Assembly: GCA_015661395.1 (NCBI GenBank)
Contig: JACWML010000024.1
Coordinates: 1-39,046, forward strand
Source of the DNA: Methanomicrobia archaeon
GTDB lineage: Archaea > Halobacteriota > Bog-38 > Methanoflorentales > Methanoflorentaceae
Length of the DNA: 39,046 bases
Reading direction: 5' to 3'
Below are positions 17,692 to 25,043 of the stretch, piece by piece. Every line of letters starts with the position of its first letter. Within the stretch, counting starts at the first letter, position 1. The position numbers were made by a program, and so were the translations under genes. The notes under the pieces are model-generated. The model made no database searches. It was not told the origin of the DNA and was given only the letters and a program-made list of their open reading frames with translations.

Positions 17692-18218
17692 TGGCACCGA
17701 GCGGCATCACTCAGCCCGTCAAGGCGGCCCGTGCTCACCCCTCCGAGGCCCTGCTCCTCATCTCAGTGCTTGCGCTCATCGCCCTCGACCTCGCACACCT
17801 CACCCTCGGGACGTTAGCGGGGGCCGCCGCTCTCGCCGCTTTTGCGGTGGCGTACACCAGGCGGTGGCATACGTCGAGCTTCGGCTTTTACGGGCTGGTA
17901 ATCGCTGAACTGAACGCCATCGGTCTGGCGGCGGATCTCACCACCGTCGTGGTGTACCAGGTGCTATGCCTACTGCTGCTTACGTCGGTCATCGCGCCGT
18001 TTCCCCGCCTTGGGAAGCTCCGCACATACGCCCTGCCCGCACTCATGACGGCCATAGTAGCAGCCGCATCGCTCGCGCCCGGCGTTGCTGCCGCATACGC
18101 GAAGGTGCTCACGGCGGCTCAGGCGGCGGCGCTGTCAGGCGTCATTCTGCTCGGGGTGGCGTTAGCGCTCGCACGACTACGCCGGCCGGCGTTCGTGCAA
18201 CGCCCGGCGGAGGCCTGA
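17691..18218 (+). CDS. Small polytopic membrane protein of the MoxR/DUF58 operon
   Basis: 175 residues with five or six hydrophobic helices (roughly 17-35, 37-53, 58-78, 82-100, 112-128, 140-158) and an RRPAFVQRPAEA tail. It overlaps the DUF58 stop by one base and is followed two bases later by the next gene, so it belongs to the operon. No catalytic residues are visible. Haloarchaeal MoxR/DUF58 operons have small membrane proteins (for example DUF7519) in a similar position. Equivalence is plausible but based on position only. Confidence 0.75.
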   Translation: MAPSGITQPVKAARAHPSEALLLISVLALIALDLAHLTLGTLAGAAALAAFAVAYTRRWHTSSFGFYGLVIAELNAIGLAADLTTVVVYQVLCLLLLTSVIAPFPRLGKLRTYALPALMTAIVAAASLAPGVAAAYAKVLTAAQAAALSGVILLGVALALARLRRPAFVQRPAEA

Positions 18219-18219
18219 C

Positions 18220-19149
18220 ATGGAAGCGACCGACGACCTTACCTCATATCACCTGCGAAAGCGCATCCACGAGCTCGAAGCGGAGAACACCCGCTATCAG
18301 AAGAACCAGAACCTCGCGCGAAAGTGGGAATTCCGGATCACCGGAGTGATCCTGCTTGCGATCGGGGCGGTGATAACACTCGTCGCGTACCCATCGTACA
18401 ACGTGTCACCCAGCGCCAGCGTCCTCATGATGGTCGGCGTCGGCGCGCTGTTTGTCGGCGCCGTCACGGTGTTTCTCAATACGGAGCGTTTCATCAGCCA
18501 GAAGGTCGCTGAAGACCTCAACCTGAGCAGCGTCATCGTCGTTGATGACCTGCTGCGCGACCTTCGGGTGAAGAACCGCGGCGTGTACCTGCCGTCATCG
18601 ATGACCGGCACGAACGTCAAGGTATTCATACCGCTCAGGAGGGAGTACGAGGTGCCCGCAAAGGTGCACCTCGCTGAGGACCGGGCGTTTTTGATCGACC
18701 TTGCCAACCCCGCACAGGAGGGCGTGCTGCTTAAGCCGCTCGGCTACCACCTGTTTGCGCACACGACCCGCGACCTGCGGGTGGACTGGAGAGACGCCCC
18801 GACTGAAACGGAGGGCGCGGAGGAACATCAGCAGGACCATGAACAGCAGGACACGCTCGCCGACAAGTTGCAAGATGTCCTCGTAAGAGGCTTGGAACTC
18901 GCCGACAAGGTCATTGTCTCACACAGCGACGGCGAGCTCAGCGTGCGCCTCCACAATACGCCGTACATCGGAACGTGTCATTCCATCGGAGAAGAAGCCC
19001 CACAAGTCTGCGAGCAGATCGGCTGCCCGCTGTGCAGCATGATCGCGTGCATCTATACCGAATACGCCGACACCGCAAGCGTGCTTGAGGAGGCTCGCGG
19101 CGAAGGCAGCGACATCATCATTCGATGCAGCGGGCTGGCACCATCATAA
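18220..19149 (+). CDS. Two-helix membrane protein with Cys-rich C-terminal domain (possibly DUF7982-like)
   Basis: 309 residues. A short coiled coil (LRKRIHELEAENTRYQKN) is followed by two membrane helices (about 37-57 and 65-85). The rest is probably cytoplasmic: a mixed alpha/beta region (GVYLPSSMTGTNVKVFIPLR; AKVHLAEDRAFLIDL), an acidic linker (about 195-215), and an ending rich in Cys and His: GTCHSIGEEAPQVCEQIGC and PLCSMIACIYTEYADTAS. Four of the Cys lie in CHSIG...C...GCPLC, which could bind a metal or an Fe-S cluster. It is the last gene of the operon. The layout resembles DUF7982-type haloarchaeal proteins, but I could not confirm this. A remnant of its C-terminus lies at 11781-12092. 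Confidence 0.7.
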   Translation: MEATDDLTSYHLRKRIHELEAENTRYQKNQNLARKWEFRITGVILLAIGAVITLVAYPSYNVSPSASVLMMVGVGALFVGAVTVFLNTERFISQKVAEDLNLSSVIVVDDLLRDLRVKNRGVYLPSSMTGTNVKVFIPLRREYEVPAKVHLAEDRAFLIDLANPAQEGVLLKPLGYHLFAHTTRDLRVDWRDAPTETEGAEEHQQDHEQQDTLADKLQDVLVRGLELADKVIVSHSDGELSVRLHNTPYIGTCHSIGEEAPQVCEQIGCPLCSMIACIYTEYADTASVLEEARGEGSDIIIRCSGLAPS

Positions 19150-19302
19150 CGCGAAAGACTGGATCCATAGCCGATCACTTGACTCAGCGCGGCCTTCGGC
19201 GCTGTACGTCACCACCCAGACCCGCTACTGAAAGACCTCGATTGCTGCTGCTTTGATGAGCTTCGAGATCGGACCCGGAAAGCCTCTGGCCTTACACGTA
19301 GT
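19150..19302. other. Short spacer after the operon
   Basis: No gene seen. It may include further eroded sequence of the TnpB-like gene whose end is visible just downstream. Confidence 0.35.
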
Positions 19303-19443
19303 CACTCTCGGCAGTCCTTTTGCAACACACACAAGAAGAATAGAAAGCCTCAAGCTGAGTTTGTTTGCGTCTCGTGCGGACTCGCAGAGAACGCGGAAAT
19401 AAACGCAGCTAAGAACATTGCTTCAAGGGCTGTCGACAATTAG
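19303..19443 (+). pseudogene. tnpB: Remnant of an IS200/IS605-family TnpB (RNA-guided nuclease) C-terminus
   Basis: One frame reads HSRQSFCNTHKKNRKPQAEF, then VCVSCGLAENAEINAAKNI, then ASRAVDN and a stop at 19441. The CVSCG with the NA-x-INAAKNIA run is the end of the TnpB zinc-ribbon nuclease domain, and the Asp/Glu-Asn-Ala region is the RuvC-III end. Nothing upstream in frame looks like the rest of TnpB, so this is a dead fragment left by an old insertion. No TnpA or clear end hairpins were found. Confidence 0.7.
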
Positions 19444-19561
19444 CGTACCGTATGCAAAAAACGCAGTACAACGAGGGCGGCGAGAGTCAGTGAGGTGGCG
19501 CGGTTCGTTGCGAGCGCTTTTCATCCGCTGAACTCCCGCATCTTCGCCATAACAGTTGGCA

Positions 19562-19572
19562 AAATATATATA
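19562..19572 (+). promoter_or_regulatory. TATA box upstream of the Cys-rich protein gene
   Basis: AAAATATATATAG, preceded by TTGGC. A similar element (TTAGCAAGATATATATG) precedes the decayed second copy at 23742. With normal spacing, transcription would start near 19595, about 140 bases before ATG 19737, which is a long leader for an archaeal gene. The match between copies supports a real promoter. Confidence 0.55.
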
Positions 19573-19736
19573 GCGTCCCTCAGAGTAATAGCTAGGCAAA
19601 GTCTAGGGAGTTCAGTATACTTCCAGTAATAGTTGCGTGAAGGCACGCCGATCACACAGATAGCATTTATTGAATGATTGAAGATTGAATGGGCTTGATC
19701 CCAACGGGAACAAGCGCATACATAGGAGAAACGGAT

Positions 19737-20030
19737 ATGAGAAAACTAATCGTTTCGGTATTGGCGCTATTCGTAGCACTTTCAGTGTTCGCGGCGATGG
19801 GCGTGTCAGCCCAGTGCCCCGCTCAGAGCACGGCCGCCGCTAAGACCACGACCAGTAGCTGCTCAGCGACGACCTGCGCTCAGTGCACGAGCTGCGCGAC
19901 CTCATCGTGCTGCAGCTGTCCGACCACGTGTCCGACCACGTGTCCGACCACAACCTGCGCGGCAGTTGCGTGCTGCGTGTCAACCTCGTGTCAGTGCCCC
20001 GTATTTCACCCGTACCACTGTAGTTGGTGA
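19737..20030 (+). CDS. Small secreted Cys-rich protein
   Basis: 97 residues. A clear signal peptide (MRKLIVSVLALFVALSVFAA, cleavage likely after VSA at residue 25) leaves a 72-residue mature part with 16 cysteines. The mature part is otherwise rich in Thr, Ser and Ala and has three consecutive CPTT units, then CAAVACC and a His/Tyr/Trp tail (FHPYHCSW). ATG 19737 is chosen because GGAG at 19725-19728 is well spaced and the signal peptide begins there; a longer frame starts at 19689. Metal binding or a disulfide-rich toxin- or adhesin-like role is possible, but no family is recognised. A decayed second copy lies at 23905-24170. Confidence 0.8.
   Translation: MRKLIVSVLALFVALSVFAAMGVSAQCPAQSTAAAKTTTSSCSATTCAQCTSCATSSCCSCPTTCPTTCPTTTCAAVACCVSTSCQCPVFHPYHCSW
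19917..19951 (+). repeat. Tandem 12-base repeat inside the Cys-rich gene
   Basis: TGTCCGACCACG occurs twice in full and then once as 11 bases, encoding CPTT three times. The second copy of the gene has one such unit, so the repeat number has changed since the duplication. Confidence 0.8.
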
Positions 20031-20478
20031 GTGCGAGGATAAGCACTCTCCACCAGTCATGAGGGTGCGGTAGGCATAGTTAAGCTTAGCTAGCTTCTGA
20101 AAGCGAGCAGCGCGTTGATTTGAAACCGCTGCACCAGTAACTAGCAACGTTTTTCATTGTTGATGTCCGGGCGGTTCAAGGAAATCAACGAGTATAGTTT
20201 GTGAAGCTTTTTTTTGGGTCATAAATAACTAGTATAGCGAAAGCGCCGTGCTGTTAACATCCCCCTTTGACTAACGCACCGGCTGACGAGTAAAAACCTC
20301 TTTGCCGTTAGGGTCACCACGAGCCCCGTGTGACATTCTGCCGGTTTCCCGCGTAGTGGACCCTGCGGGCCGATGCCTATCACGAACCACCGTGACTGCT
20401 CCATATCGTGCTGCCACGAAACGCTGCGTTCGCGCAACGGGAGGGAAACATGGAGCCAATCACGTATGCAAACGAGCG
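20031..20478. other. Gap after the Cys-rich gene
   Basis: No gene seen. A run of eight T (20208-20215) after GAAGC could act as an archaeal T-rich terminator for the upstream transcript, but it is far from the stop (about 180 bases). The right end is the 3' side of the convergent minus-strand pair. Confidence 0.35.
20208..20215 (+). terminator. Possible T-rich terminator
   Basis: Eight consecutive T after GAAGC, on the plus strand, downstream of the Cys-rich gene. Archaeal termination can use such runs. The distance from the gene makes this weak. Confidence 0.25.
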
Positions 20479-20994
20479 CTAGACGTCACTGCTCATTTCA
20501 TCCTGCGTGCGCTCTGCACGCCCGACACGATCGTTCCGGATCTTCAACACAACGTACACGAGGAGTGCGGCAGCCACCAGTATCGTCGTCCCCAGCCAAT
20601 TGTCCGGCCGCACCAACTGGAGCTGCCACGCCCCCCAGCTTAGCGGCCATAGTAACCTGAGCCCCCCACTTACGTGTATCAACAGACCGTCGAGCGCGTA
20701 GTGCGTGGCCATCCCTAAGGCGAACAACAGGAACACGCGCACGCGTGTTCCCTCTTCAAAGAACAGGGCGCACACTCCGCACACGAGGAGCGTGCCGATC
20801 GGGATGTGGAAGAGCGCAAGAGAATCTTGCGCATAAATGCCGAGCACCTGCAACGGCAGGTACACCTTGAAGATGTCCGGCAGGATCGCACCGATCATCA
20901 CGAGCACGGTGTTGCGCCCGCCAAACACCGGCCACCTGAGCGCAAGGAGCGCGCAGAGAATAAAGGCAAACGCGATGTGCGCCATCCAGTCCAC
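20479..20994 (-). CDS. YdjM-like membrane-bound metal-dependent hydrolase
   Basis: 171 residues with several membrane segments. It starts MDWMAHIAFAFILCALLA, then MIGAILPDIFKVYLPLQ, FHIPIGTLL and a later ALGMATHYALDGLLIH. The spaced His-Asp pairs (His6, ILPD, FHIP, THYALD) are the pattern of the YdjM/DUF457 family of membrane-bound metal hydrolases, whose substrates are largely unknown. It lies six bases downstream of the OB-fold gene on the same strand, so the two are probably co-transcribed. It ends in a charged tail (NDRVGRAERTQDE). Confidence 0.75.
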   Translation of the reverse strand: MDWMAHIAFAFILCALLALRWPVFGGRNTVLVMIGAILPDIFKVYLPLQVLGIYAQDSLALFHIPIGTLLVCGVCALFFEEGTRVRVFLLFALGMATHYALDGLLIHVSGGLRLLWPLSWGAWQLQLVRPDNWLGTTILVAAALLVYVVLKIRNDRVGRAERTQDEMSSDV

Positions 20995-21000
20995 GGCTAC

Positions 21001-21483
21001 TCACTCCACCTTTCTCTCGCTGAGCTGATCGCGATCTCGACGTTTTTCACGCGGCCTAATAACGAATGCCCGCCAATCAAACCGCCAACTCATGAAAAAG
21101 AGCACGACAAGAACGATGAGCGCAATAAACGATCGGACGTAGACAAGCTCGCTTAGCAGCCAGGGTGAGACGAACATCGCCACCGCGCGCAGTTGGTGCC
21201 CGGGCTGGAGCGTACCGACAACGGTGACGACATCCCCCCGCTGCACCGCCTCCGACGAGAGGATCGTGTAGGTGCCGTACAACCCCTTGAGCTGAAACGA
21301 CCCAACGTCTGTCGCGGCGACCGTGCCCGATATCGTGACGTTCTGCCCGACGTACTTCGCGTAGTTCGCACTCACCTCGCCTTCGCGTGGGTAATCGAGG
21401 TGTTGCGTAATATTTGCCTGGTAGTACGCTGCGAGGACAACGAACGCGCAGATAAGCAGCACTGCAATAATCCCTCGCCGCAT
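21001..21483 (-). CDS. Membrane-anchored OB-fold protein
   Basis: 160 residues. An N-terminal helix (IIAVLLICAFVVLAAYYQA), an OB-fold-like beta region (about 35-105) and a second helix (FIALIVLVVLFFMSW) are followed by a basic tail (RPREKRRDRDQL). The middle reads YAKYVGQNVTISGTVAATDV, FQLKGLYGTYTIL and RGDVVTVVGTLQPGHQL, which is the strand pattern of OB-fold domains seen in many archaeal membrane proteins of unknown role. It is the first gene of a two-gene unit with the YdjM-like gene. A TATA box sits about 28 bases before the ATG, so the transcript may be leaderless. Confidence 0.8.
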   Translation of the reverse strand: MRRGIIAVLLICAFVVLAAYYQANITQHLDYPREGEVSANYAKYVGQNVTISGTVAATDVGSFQLKGLYGTYTILSSEAVQRGDVVTVVGTLQPGHQLRAVAMFVSPWLLSELVYVRSFIALIVLVVLFFMSWRFDWRAFVIRPREKRRDRDQLSERKVE

Positions 21484-21505
21484 GCGCGGGAGGTCTCAGT
21501 CGTTT

Positions 21506-21516
21506 GGATATATAGC
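21506..21516 (-). promoter_or_regulatory. TATA box for the OB-fold/YdjM pair; probable leaderless start
   Basis: On the minus strand GCTATATATCC lies with its centre about 28 bases before ATG 21483, the usual distance from TATA to the transcription start, so mRNA would begin at or next to the start codon. Confidence 0.55.
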
Positions 21517-21635
21517 TTCCGCCGCCGCCATCGGCTCACGGTAACACGGCAAAGCACACGCTGAGAGAGACACTCTCATCCACGTCGTTTCCGTTCACGT
21601 TTAGTCGTCGGCAACGGGTCGGTCGGTCCAACTGC

Positions 21636-22146
21636 TCACGTCAGCAGGCCCCTAAGATCCCTCACGATGAGCGACGGGAACTCGTCCTCGCTGAGTTCGT
21701 CTATCCGTTCACGCGTGGTTTTGCCGCTCAATACACAGATGAAATCGCATCCCACGTTGCGCGCCATCGTCCTGTCGGTGTACAGTCGGTCGCCCACGAC
21801 CACCATCTGGTCCGGCCGGTATTGAGCTGTCACGCGCCCCAACAAAAGCGGGTTAGGCTTACCAAAAACCGTGTCCGGCGTGCGGCCGGATGCCTGTTCG
21901 AGCACCGACAAGATACAGCCGCTGTCGGTGGCGTTCGCGAGCAGATACACGTGTGTTACCGCGCGCTCGCAGGTACGCGATAAGGGGCGCAAGCGGGGTG
22001 ATGACGTGCTCCGCGTCAGCGGGTATGCCAATTGCGTTGAGTCGCGTGCGGTAATCCTCGGGAAGCTTCGAGGTGTTGTTCGTGGCAAAATAGAACGCAC
22101 GATCATCCACATTCCGGGAGATGAACGCAACGGTGCCGCGATCGGC
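21636..22146 (-). pseudogene. Broken HAD-IIA (NagD-like) phosphatase
   Basis: Read on the minus strand, an N-terminal part (GTVAFISRNVDDRAFYFATN, then NTSKLPEDYRTRLNAIG) carries motif II (ATNNTSK). The frame then shifts near 21960. The C-terminal part follows: FGKPNPLLL is motif III and VVVGDRLYTDRTMARNVGCD is motif IV, which binds Mg. A stop codon precedes GTVAF, and the catalytic DXDG start is not found. So one stop, one frameshift and a missing nucleophile make it a pseudogene. Intact relatives dephosphorylate small sugar or nucleotide phosphates. Confidence 0.72.
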
Positions 22147-22390
22147 CTACACGAGAGCGGAAATGTGGTTAACTTTTGGTACGGTTTCGGTACGGTTTCG
22201 GATGCGTTGCGAGTCTGCGAGATGCACGTCTCGTCATTATGGCGTGCGTCGCGGCGTCGGGAAGCGTTGACAATCCGTTAGGGCTACGGTCACGTACCCG
22301 CAAACCGATCGTCCGCAGTACAACGTGCAGCTTCGGAAGGGTAGTTCCTGCGCACCGTTTAGGTAATTGAAATCCTCCTTGTTAGATACT

Positions 22391-22455
22391 TTTGAAAGAT
22401 TGAGCAGCGTGACGCTGCTGAAATGAGCAACCGACGAGCAAATCGGTTCGATCAA
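22391..22455 (+). repeat. Repeat block with a palindrome; second copy at 25098-25160
   Basis: The core AGCAGCGTGACGCTGCT (22403-22419) is a perfect 7-base inverted repeat with a 3-base loop. In the other copy the stem has mismatches (AGCAGTTTGACGCTGCT). The surrounding TGAGCAACCGACG... is also shared. It may be a relic of a mobile element or an RNA structure. Confidence 0.6.
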
Positions 22456-22501
22456 CAATGACAATCCGAACAGCCAAACGTGGAGACGAAGATAACGCAA
22501 T

Positions 22502-22590
22502 CTTTAGCGAACAGCACGAGGTGATGCCACCGTAACTCGAGGCTCTAATATACGTTTTTGTTAAATTAAATTATTGATAACTTTAGGCAA
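22502..22590 (+). repeat. Second shared block; copy at 24817-24900
   Basis: TTAGCGAACAGCACGAGGTG continues through a variable part to AAATTAAATTATTGATA. The other copy reads TTAGCGAACCGCACGAAGTG ... AAATTTAAATTATTGATA. On the minus strand both can be read as related short peptides (HHLVLFAKD, HHFVRFAND), so a decayed transposase is possible but unproven. Confidence 0.55.
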
Positions 22591-22600
22591 CTTTTAAATA
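22591..22600 (+). promoter_or_regulatory. TATA-like element upstream of the GT2 gene
   Basis: CTTTTAAATA in an AT-rich tract; a start near 22625 would leave a leader of about 100 bases before ATG 22724. Confidence 0.4.
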
Positions 22601-22723
22601 CTTTAACAATAGTTAAGTTGTGATGCACCAGCCCGGAGAACAGTCTTCGCAGCTGTGGCCCTACTAGAACGATCAAAGGGAGGAATCGCCGATCTCACGG
22701 ACGATATCCAAGAAGGCGAGGCG

Positions 22724-23455
22724 ATGGAAACCGTAGCTATCGTCATTCCGACGTTAAACGAGGGACGCTCAATCGCCAAGGTCATCGACGGCGTGCCCGT
22801 TGACGACCTCTCGCAGAGCGGGCTAAAAACTGCCGTGTACGTGATCGACGGGAGATCCACCGACAACACGAGGGAGATCGCCATCGAAAAGGGAGCGACG
22901 ATCATACTCGAAGAGCGGCCGGGAAAGGGTGTGGCCATTCAAACGGCATTTAAGTCCATCAACGCCGACTACGCGATTATGGTTGATGGGGACGACACGT
23001 ACCCGATCGAAATGGCGACAGAGATGACCCGCCTGCTCAAGAAATACGACGTGGTCATCGGATCGCGACTCAAGGGTACCATAGAGCCGGGAGCCATGAC
23101 CGCACTCAACGTCGTGGGGAACGTCCTCCTCTCGCTCCTCGCGTGGGGGCTGTCTGGTGTGCACGTCAGCGACGTGTGCACAGGTTTCTGGGCCTACCGA
23201 AGCGACGCGATTCGGCGCTTGGAGCTCGCAGCGCCCGGCTTTGAAATTGAAGCTGACATGTTCGCTGAATGCGTGAGGAACGGCTTGCGCATACGGGAAA
23301 TCCCGATCACCTACCGCGCTCGAAAGGATCGGCCGAAGCTCGCGTCACTGCGGGACGGCGTAAGAATAGGGCTTTTTTTGTGCAGGCGACGCCTGGAACA
23401 GGTTTCCAAGAACGTCGGTCAAACGCAACTCGAAAAAAAACCGCGACTCTATTGA
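22724..23455 (+). CDS. Glycosyltransferase family 2, dolichyl-phosphate mannose/glucose synthase-like
   Basis: 243 residues, GT-A fold. AIVIPTLNEGRSIAKVIDGV opens the donor domain, VIDGRSTDNT and YAIMVDGDDTYPIE (the DXD metal motif) follow, then VIGSRLKG. VCTGFWAYRSDAIRRLEL and ITYRARKDRPKLASLRDGVR are signatures of the DPM1-like branch, which transfers a sugar from a nucleotide to a polyprenyl or dolichyl phosphate at the cytoplasmic face. The product could feed GT-C enzymes. ATG 22724 matches the start of the shortened copy at 25216. The C-terminal hydrophobic patch (NVVGNVLLSLLAWGLSG) may attach to the membrane. Confidence 0.88.
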   Translation: METVAIVIPTLNEGRSIAKVIDGVPVDDLSQSGLKTAVYVIDGRSTDNTREIAIEKGATIILEERPGKGVAIQTAFKSINADYAIMVDGDDTYPIEMATEMTRLLKKYDVVIGSRLKGTIEPGAMTALNVVGNVLLSLLAWGLSGVHVSDVCTGFWAYRSDAIRRLELAAPGFEIEADMFAECVRNGLRIREIPITYRARKDRPKLASLRDGVRIGLFLCRRRLEQVSKNVGQTQLEKKPRLY

Positions 23456-23904
23456 AATCGCGAGCAACGCGCGCGAACCTCGCGGTAGATCATTATTGCG
23501 CGAAGCCGCTGCATACGTCGCCGAGTGCTTCGTTCAGGGTGCCGCCGAAATTGTGTGCAGTCGAAGGGTCACGGTGACGGTAACAGCAGCAGGCGATTGC
23601 TTCTCCAGCCAGACGGGATCTTCAGCGCAGCAGCTCACACTTCGGAAAAGGCTCGCCAGGCTATACCCTCCCATCGCGTGGGGCATCTGCGAAGGTTGTC
23701 AGAAAACAGCAACATCCATCGTATCGTGCAATCTTTTAGCAAGATATATATGTTGGCCGACGCTAACTCTGGTATCGAGCATCAATAGCGTCAGCACGCG
23801 TATCAGCGATCATCGCTGAAAGGGGCTTGCGTTGTGCTGACCTTGCTCATGCGAACTGAACGGGCTTCGTCCTCGGCAAGCCCGATTTGTGCGTCGAAGG
23901 AAGA
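23456..23904. other. Gap with the duplicated promoter of the Cys-rich copy
   Basis: The last 150 bases correspond to the leader of the intact Cys-rich gene, including the TATA box at 23742. A near-palindrome GGGCTT...AAGCCC (near 23862-23884) could fold just before the decayed gene. No other gene is seen. Confidence 0.4.
23742..23752 (+). promoter_or_regulatory. TATA box of the decayed Cys-rich copy
   Basis: AGATATATATG after TTTTAGCA, resembling the TATA at 19562 (AAATATATATA after TTGGCA). Its distance to the mutated start (about 155 bases) is close to that of the intact copy (about 165). Confidence 0.5.
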
Positions 23905-24170
23905 ATAAAAAGAGTAGTTGTTTCTTTATTGGGGCTATTCGTGGCGCTTTCGCTGTTCGCAGCGATAAATGTGGCGCCACCAGCACGTGTCCGGCGACGA
24001 GCTGCGCTCAGTGCACGAGCTGCACCACCGCATCGTGCTGCTCCCCTCCGTGCCCCGTCACGTGTCCGACCACGACCTGCGCGGCAGTCGCGTGCTGTGT
24101 CGTAACCTCCGCTTGCCCTGCTCAAACCGCGAGTCCAGCTCAACACGTTTGGCAGCCGTACCAGGTTTAG
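23905..24170 (+). pseudogene. Second copy of the Cys-rich secreted protein, start and frame lost
   Basis: From 23905 the signal peptide IKRVVVSLLGLFVALSLFAA matches the intact copy (MRKLIVSVLALFVALSVFAA), but the start codon is ATA instead of ATG. Near 23973 the frame slips. The Cys-rich part then continues in the next frame as TSTCPATSCAQCTSCTTASC, CSPPCPVTCPTTTCAAVACC, and ends at TAG 24168. It has fewer CPTT units and the tail differs (QHVWQPYQV). Both mutations abolish expression of the full protein. Confidence 0.8.
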
Positions 24171-24404
24171 CTGCGGTTCCCTGGACAGCGGCAGGGCGAG
24201 CTGACGCAGTACACGCGCGGCCGCAAAGTCGAGTGGTGACACAGGAAAGCTTGGTGAATGCTAAGGAGCTACGCGTATGCACGTAGCTCACTGGCTTTTG
24301 TGATGCACGATTAGCAGAAGCTACTCGGTGTTTGATGAATTCCTGATTTTTTCCCTGAAAGCGAGGATTAGGCAGACCCCTGGTGCGGTCCTCCGTTTGC
24401 AAAT

Positions 24405-24423
24405 GCCTCGACAGGCCTTTTTT
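24405..24423 (+). terminator. Possible hairpin plus T-run
   Basis: GCCT-CGAC-AGGC hairpin followed by C and six T. It could end the transcript of the decayed Cys-rich gene. The stem is short, so this is tentative. Confidence 0.3.
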
Positions 24424-24513
24424 GCCAGGCACGGCGCTTTTTTTTGATCGCTGCTCCGCGCCGTGGATCTGCTATCGTCATGGTGGATCGCCTCGGCATG
24501 ATGCTCGTTCTAA

Positions 24514-24568
24514 GCGGTCGCTCTCTGGTAGGGTGCTGTGAATAGCCGAATAGTTTGTTTGGCGGTAG
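24514..24568 (+). repeat. Repeat block; second copy at 25044-25096
   Basis: CTCTGGTAGGGTGCTGTGAA ... against CTCTGGTAGCGGTGCTGTGA ...; both are flanked by GCGGT on the left and (G)GCGGT on the right. Confidence 0.5.
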
Positions 24569-24816
24569 CTATCGCCAAAGTACTGGTTGGGTTGAGCGGC
24601 ATTTCTGTCAGCACACGGGCAAATTGCACGACGCTGTGGCCAGATGTACGACGTACCTACACCCGCGACTAGGTGTAACGGCGACCCTGCACCTGACAAA
24701 GACGTTCGGATGAACGATCGATACGTCAGTCACGCACGTGGCTTTGACGACTGAGCAAGAACTCATGGGTACTAATGACGATCTGATACCCCCGAACTTG
24801 TAGACGAACCAGAAGT

Positions 24817-24900
24817 CGTTAGCGAACCGCACGAAGTGATGTCAACTTGACTCTTGGGTCTCTGGTAAGTTTTTTATATAAATTTAAATTATTGATATCA
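24817..24900 (+). repeat. Copy of the 22502 repeat block
   Basis: TTAGCGAACCGCACGAAGTG to TTTAAATTATTGATA, as described for the block at 22502. It precedes a TATA-like element at 24951, just as the first copy precedes the promoter of the intact GT2 gene. Confidence 0.5.
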
Positions 24901-24950
24901 ATATTGTTTTCATCGGACAATATTTTCCTAATCTTGCAATATTGCCATAA

Positions 24951-24960
24951 CGTTTTTATA
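24951..24960 (+). promoter_or_regulatory. TATA-like element
   Basis: AACGTTTTTATAC, the same form as those near 11820 and 12345. It could drive the truncated GT2 and the following processive GT2 through a leader of about 230 bases. Confidence 0.4.
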
Positions 24961-25043
24961 CATTGGACGTATAGCTACGGATACGCACAAAAATCATGGC
25001 GCTGAGATGCCGGCCCGTTCTTTTTTTGGGGCTTTTGAAGCGG

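Larger units (their letters stand above)
22147..22723. other. Region before the GT2 gene with repeats and AT-rich promoter area
   Basis: A short direct repeat (GGTACGGTTTC twice) lies near 22180-22205. Repeat blocks at 22391-22455 and 22502-22590 recur near 25098 and 24817. The AT-rich end contains the likely promoter of the GT2 gene. No gene is called on the minus strand. Confidence 0.5.

Noticed and set aside
24608-24832. Minus-strand frame (RFANDFWFVYKFGG...) as a transposase
   Set aside because: Part of it lies in a repeat and looks weakly protein-like, but no DDE or other catalytic motif can be seen.
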